Of a DNA stretch of 64,000 nucleotides, positions 61,161 to 64,000 are shown piece by piece. Position numbers and translations under genes: made by a program. A model generated the notes under the pieces. That model was given only the letters and a program-made list of their open reading frames with translations, searched no databases and had not been told where the DNA came from. Source of the DNA: Hungatella hathewayi WAL-18680 (GTDB taxonomy: Bacteria; Bacillota; Clostridia; Lachnospirales; Lachnospiraceae); the NCBI RefSeq assembly GCF_000235505.1, contig NZ_JH379027.1, positions 547,513 to 611,512 of the forward strand, written 5' to 3'. Position 1 is the first letter of the stretch. The number at the start of each line of letters is the position of its first letter.

Positions 61161-61912
61161 AAAAGAGACTGGAGATAGAAAACATCACAAAAACATTTGT
61201 CTCCGCCAAAGGGGAAGAATTCGAGGCCATCCGGGATGTGTCCTTCGATGTGAGAGATTCCGAGTTCCTGGTGCTGCTGGGACCGGGACTCTGCGGCAAG
61301 ACGGTCCTGTTAAACATCCTGGCGGGCCTGGAGGAAGCCACCTCCGGTACGATCCGTCTGGACGGCCAGGAGCTGAAAGGCTGCAGCGATAAAATCTCCA
61401 TGGTCTTCCAGAAACTGGGTCTGTTCTCCTGGAAAACGGTGATGGAAAATGTGGAAGTCGGGTTAAAGTATACCGGCGTGTCCAAAAAGGAGCGGCGGGA
61501 GCGGGCCCAGAAGTTCATCGATCTGGTGGGGCTTACCGGATTTGAGGGGGCTTATCCGGGACAGCTCTCCGGCGGCATGAAGCAGAGAGTGGGGATTGCC
61601 AGAGCCTACACCGCCAACCCGGAAATCCTGATTCTGGACGAACCCTTCGGCCAGCTGGATGCCCAGACCCGGTATTCCATGGAGGATGAGATACTCCGCA
61701 CCTGGGAGCAGGAGAAGAAGACGGTCATCTTTGTGACCAACAACATTGAGGAGGCGGTGTACCTGGGAGACAGAATCATTCTTCTGGAGAAATGTCCCAC
61801 CTCGGTGAAGGAAATCTACGATATTGATTTGCCGAGACCGCGGAACATGATGGACGAAGCCTTCTTGGAGCTGCGGACCAGGATTTCGGACAATATGGAG
61901 CTTTCGGTGTAA
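61148..61912 (+). CDS. ABC importer ATPase 1 with altered Walker A and switch histidine
   Basis: A 254-residue ATPase. Walker A reads GPGLCGKTV (residues 45-53): the usual fourth-position Gly is Leu48 and the last Thr/Ser is Val53. The ABC signature LSGGMKQR (from 140) is canonical, Walker B ILILDE is intact, and the switch His is Asn198 (VTNNIEEAV). So its own ATP-binding site is degenerate while its signature is good. ATPase 2 shows the opposite pattern. ATG 61148 has GAGAGGAG nine bases upstream; GTG 61142 is the alternative start. Confidence 0.92.
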   Translation: MEELKKRLEIENITKTFVSAKGEEFEAIRDVSFDVRDSEFLVLLGPGLCGKTVLLNILAGLEEATSGTIRLDGQELKGCSDKISMVFQKLGLFSWKTVMENVEVGLKYTGVSKKERRERAQKFIDLVGLTGFEGAYPGQLSGGMKQRVGIARAYTANPEILILDEPFGQLDAQTRYSMEDEILRTWEQEKKTVIFVTNNIEEAVYLGDRIILLEKCPTSVKEIYDIDLPRPRNMMDEAFLELRTRISDNMELSV

Positions 61913-61934
61913 CGGGGCAGGAGCGGGTACAGAG

Positions 61935-62723
61935 ATGATAAATAAGAAAGAGCGGATGGAGGCGGCTATGGCGACGACAGACGAGAGAGAGACGAAGGTA
62001 CAGGTAAAAAACTTAAGCAAGAGTTTTGGGGATTTGCTGGTGTTGGATAACATGAATTTTGAGGTGAAAAAGGGGGAGTTTCTCTGCGTGGTAGGACCGA
62101 CGGGCTGTGGAAAGACGACGTTTTTGAAACTTCTCAGCTGCCTCATTGAGCCGACAAAGGGTTCTCTCTTGATTGACGGGGAACCGGCGGACCCAAGACA
62201 TCACGATTTGGCGTTTGTATTCCAGGAGCCGTCCCCGTTTCCATGGCTGACGGTCCGGGACAATATCGCCTTTGGGCTGGAGATAAAGAAACTGCCAAAG
62301 CAGGAGATAAACAGGCGGGTGGACAACATTATCAATCTGATGGGGCTCCAGAAGTTCCAGGATTCCTATCCCCACCAGCTGTCGGTCAGCTCCGAACAGC
62401 GGATGGTCATCGGCAGGTCTTTCGCCATGGAGCCGGACCTTCTGCTGATGGACGAGCCCTACGGGCAGATGGATATCAAGATGAGATTTTATTTGGAGGA
62501 TGAGGTAATCCGGCTCTGGAAGGAGATGGGGACCACGGTTGTGTTTATCACCCACAACATCGAGGAGGCGGTCTACTTGGCGGAGCGCGTGTTGATTTTG
62601 ACCAATAAACCTGCTACAATTAAGGAAGAAGTGCACATCGATTTACCGCATCCCCGTAATATCGCAGACCCGGAATTCATCCGGCTGCGCAAGCATATTA
62701 CTGAACAGATTAAGTGGTGGTGA
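61935..62723 (+). CDS. ABC importer ATPase 2 with degenerate signature motif
   Basis: A 262-residue ATPase. Walker A GPTGCGKTT (54-62), Q-loop FVFQEPSPFPW, Walker B LLLMDEP and the switch His207 (ITHNIEEAV) are canonical. The signature reads LSVSSEQR (from 149) in place of LSGGxxQR. In a heterodimer with ATPase 1 this gives one full composite site and one degenerate site. The start could also be ATG 61956 or 61968; the latter has GGAGGCG at good spacing. It follows ATPase 1 by 22 bases and is followed by a second binding protein. Confidence 0.93.
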   Translation: MINKKERMEAAMATTDERETKVQVKNLSKSFGDLLVLDNMNFEVKKGEFLCVVGPTGCGKTTFLKLLSCLIEPTKGSLLIDGEPADPRHHDLAFVFQEPSPFPWLTVRDNIAFGLEIKKLPKQEINRRVDNIINLMGLQKFQDSYPHQLSVSSEQRMVIGRSFAMEPDLLLMDEPYGQMDIKMRFYLEDEVIRLWKEMGTTVVFITHNIEEAVYLAERVLILTNKPATIKEEVHIDLPHPRNIADPEFIRLRKHITEQIKWW

Positions 62724-62739
62724 CAAGCGGAGGTTTGCA

Positions 62740-63756
62740 ATGACAGGCAGAGGAAAACGGTTTATGGCAGTGCTGCTGGGCGCAGCCATGATTCTGTGCG
62801 GCTGTCAGGGACGGACAGAACGTGACCAGGCGGGGGAGCAGGATTTAAAGAAAATTAGGATTGGGTATCACCCCAATTTCGGCGGCTCGTCAGTTGTTTC
62901 CATTGGAATAGAAAAGGGATTTTTTGAGGAAGAGGGACTGGATGCGGAACTGGTAAAGTTCACAAGCGGTCCTCCTTCCATTGCGGCGCTGGAGGCGAAG
63001 GATATCGACGTCAGCTTTCTGGGGCACGGCGCCTACACGCTGGTGATGGAAGGCCAGGCGGATGTCATAGCCGTGGACTGCCTAAGCAACGCGGAGGAGA
63101 TATTGGTGCGGTCGGATTCCGGCATTACTTCCATTGAGGATTTGGCCGGCAGAAAGCTGGCGACCCAGTTTGAGACCTCCGGGGAGAATTTCCTGGACCA
63201 GGTGCTGGGGGAGTACGGGATGGACGGCAGCGGTATCCAGCTGGTCAATATGGATATTGCGGGCTGTGTCACGGCATTTGTGGACGGAAAAGTGGACGCG
63301 GTCTCCCTCTGGGCGCCTTACACCAACGAGGTCCGGGAGCGGATGGGGGATGACCAGGTGAAGACCCTCTATAACTGTATGGATTTTAAGGATAAGTTCG
63401 CCCTGCCCATGAGCTGGGTGGCTACGGATTCCTACATCAAAGAAAATGAGGACACCGTGGTGAGATTTCTGCGGGCGCTGTACCGCTGCATGGATTACCG
63501 GGCGGAGCACCTGGAGGAGACGGCGGCGCTGGTAGCCAGACGGCTGGATAAGAGCGAGGAGGAGACGCTGCTGGACATCCATACCGGGGAATGGCTGACC
63601 ACGGAGGAGACGAAGCGGCTGCTGGCGGACGGCACAATTATGCGGTGGTATGAGGAGCAGCAGGAGTTCTTTCAGAAGAAAAAGACCATCTACCATGTCA
63701 GGCCGCTGGAGGAATCCATGCGCCTGGATTTGGTGACAAAAGCGATAGGGGAATAG
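62740..63756 (+). CDS. ABC importer substrate-binding lipoprotein (NMT1/SsuA type), second copy
   Basis: A 338-residue lipoprotein with lipobox LCGC (Cys22). KIRIGYHPNFGGSSVVSIGI, VKFTSGPPSIAALEAKDIDV and ADVIAVDCLSNAEE show the NMT1/SsuA fold. It is only distantly like the first binding protein at 58348, so the transporter may accept two related solutes or use one protein as a high-affinity form. It starts 16 bases after ATPase 2 and is the last clear gene of the operon. The next, partial gene starts 89 bases later. Confidence 0.9.
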   Translation: MTGRGKRFMAVLLGAAMILCGCQGRTERDQAGEQDLKKIRIGYHPNFGGSSVVSIGIEKGFFEEEGLDAELVKFTSGPPSIAALEAKDIDVSFLGHGAYTLVMEGQADVIAVDCLSNAEEILVRSDSGITSIEDLAGRKLATQFETSGENFLDQVLGEYGMDGSGIQLVNMDIAGCVTAFVDGKVDAVSLWAPYTNEVRERMGDDQVKTLYNCMDFKDKFALPMSWVATDSYIKENEDTVVRFLRALYRCMDYRAEHLEETAALVARRLDKSEEETLLDIHTGEWLTTEETKRLLADGTIMRWYEEQQEFFQKKKTIYHVRPLEESMRLDLVTKAIGE

Positions 63757-63845
63757 AAAAGGGGAGTTGCGGAAGGACGATAGAATGACCTTTTGGCGGC
63801 TGCCTTTTTGTGTCATGATTTGGGTCCTGAAAAGGGGAGTGGGCG

Positions 63846-64000
63846 ATGATATTTCTGGTGATTATGGCGCTGGCCGTGATGGCGGTGATTTTTTGTGTGG
63901 TGGATAAGAGCAGACTGAGGCTGTCGGTGGCGGGGATGTATCTGGCGCTGATTATCATTATCAGCTCCTATGCCCTGATATGGTCGAAGAACGGGGGAAT
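63846..64000 (+). CDS. N-terminal part of a membrane protein (partial)
   Basis: ATG 63846 is preceded by GGGGAGTGGGCG. The 51 visible codons encode MIFLVIMALAVMAVIFCVVD, a short basic loop and a second hydrophobic stretch (MYLALIIIISSYALIW). It could be the start of a sensor kinase or another transporter, but the rest lies outside the window. It may belong to the importer operon, since only 89 bases separate it from the second binding protein. Confidence 0.6.
   Translation, partial: MIFLVIMALAVMAVIFCVVDKSRLRLSVAGMYLALIIIISSYALIWSKNGG

Noticed and set aside
1-64000. Prophage or integrative element covering the window
   Set aside because: No integrase, portal, terminase, relaxase or conjugation genes were seen; only the IS110 remnant is mobile in nature.

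Overview
The window looks like chromosomal DNA of a Gram-positive, GC-moderate gut-type Firmicute, most likely a Lachnospiraceae (Clostridium cluster XIVa) member. The signs are strong AGGAGG ribosome sites, lipobox and Gram-positive signal peptides, a YkuD L,D-transpeptidase with tryptophan-rich wall-binding repeats, an LTA-synthase-like protein, and secreted proteins with the 'ATPSNA/ATPSDA' linker common in that family. I have no 16S gene or database match, so the family assignment is inference.

Layout. (1) 1-19852: a surface-polysaccharide locus, nearly all on + strand. It holds GT8 and GT2 glycosyltransferases, two flippase-type membrane proteins, an ATP-grasp ligase next to a DegT-type sugar aminotransferase, a DUF2304 protein, a frameshifted DUF2142 membrane protein, a Wzm/Wzt-type ABC exporter, a methyltransferase and a 1038-residue multidomain glycosyltransferase. 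An L,D-transpeptidase lies on the opposite strand at 2160-3701. (2) 19853-38000: an RHS/YD-repeat polymorphic toxin island. A leader ORF whose stop codon lies in a terminator stem precedes a 3237-residue secreted RHS protein and its Imm53-type immunity gene. Behind it is a 7.7 kb AT-rich array of displaced, mostly broken toxin tips, each followed by an immunity-like gene, separated by recurring terminator-type repeats, with an IS110 remnant inside. (3) 38071-52056: the polysaccharide locus resumes. It encodes a complete GDP-D-glycero-alpha-D-manno-heptose pathway, an LTA-synthase-like transferase, membrane proteins, a CDP-3,6-dideoxyhexose pathway as far as RfbH, a LicD protein and a GtrB/DPM1-like transferase. 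(4) 52070-64000: a small regulator, a BCCT transporter, a lipoprotein, a zinc-dependent phospholipase C-like protein, an alanine/sodium symporter and a SIS-domain plus ABC importer operon with two lipoproteins, two permeases and two ATPases.

How it fits together. Regions 1 and 3 would make nucleotide sugars, assemble a lipid-linked glycan and export it (ABC and possibly flippase routes). LicD and the LTA-synthase-like enzyme could add phosphodiester decorations. The RHS island sits between the two halves and looks like a contact-toxin gene with an archive of earlier tips and retained immunities. The two ATPases of the importer carry complementary motif defects, which predicts one working and one degenerate ATP site.

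Points most worth a second look are the toxin-tip archive with its repeats, the leader/attenuator ahead of the RHS gene, the asymmetric importer ATPases, and the 808 bp RHS core copy that differs almost only at silent sites. No tRNA, rRNA or CRISPR array was seen.
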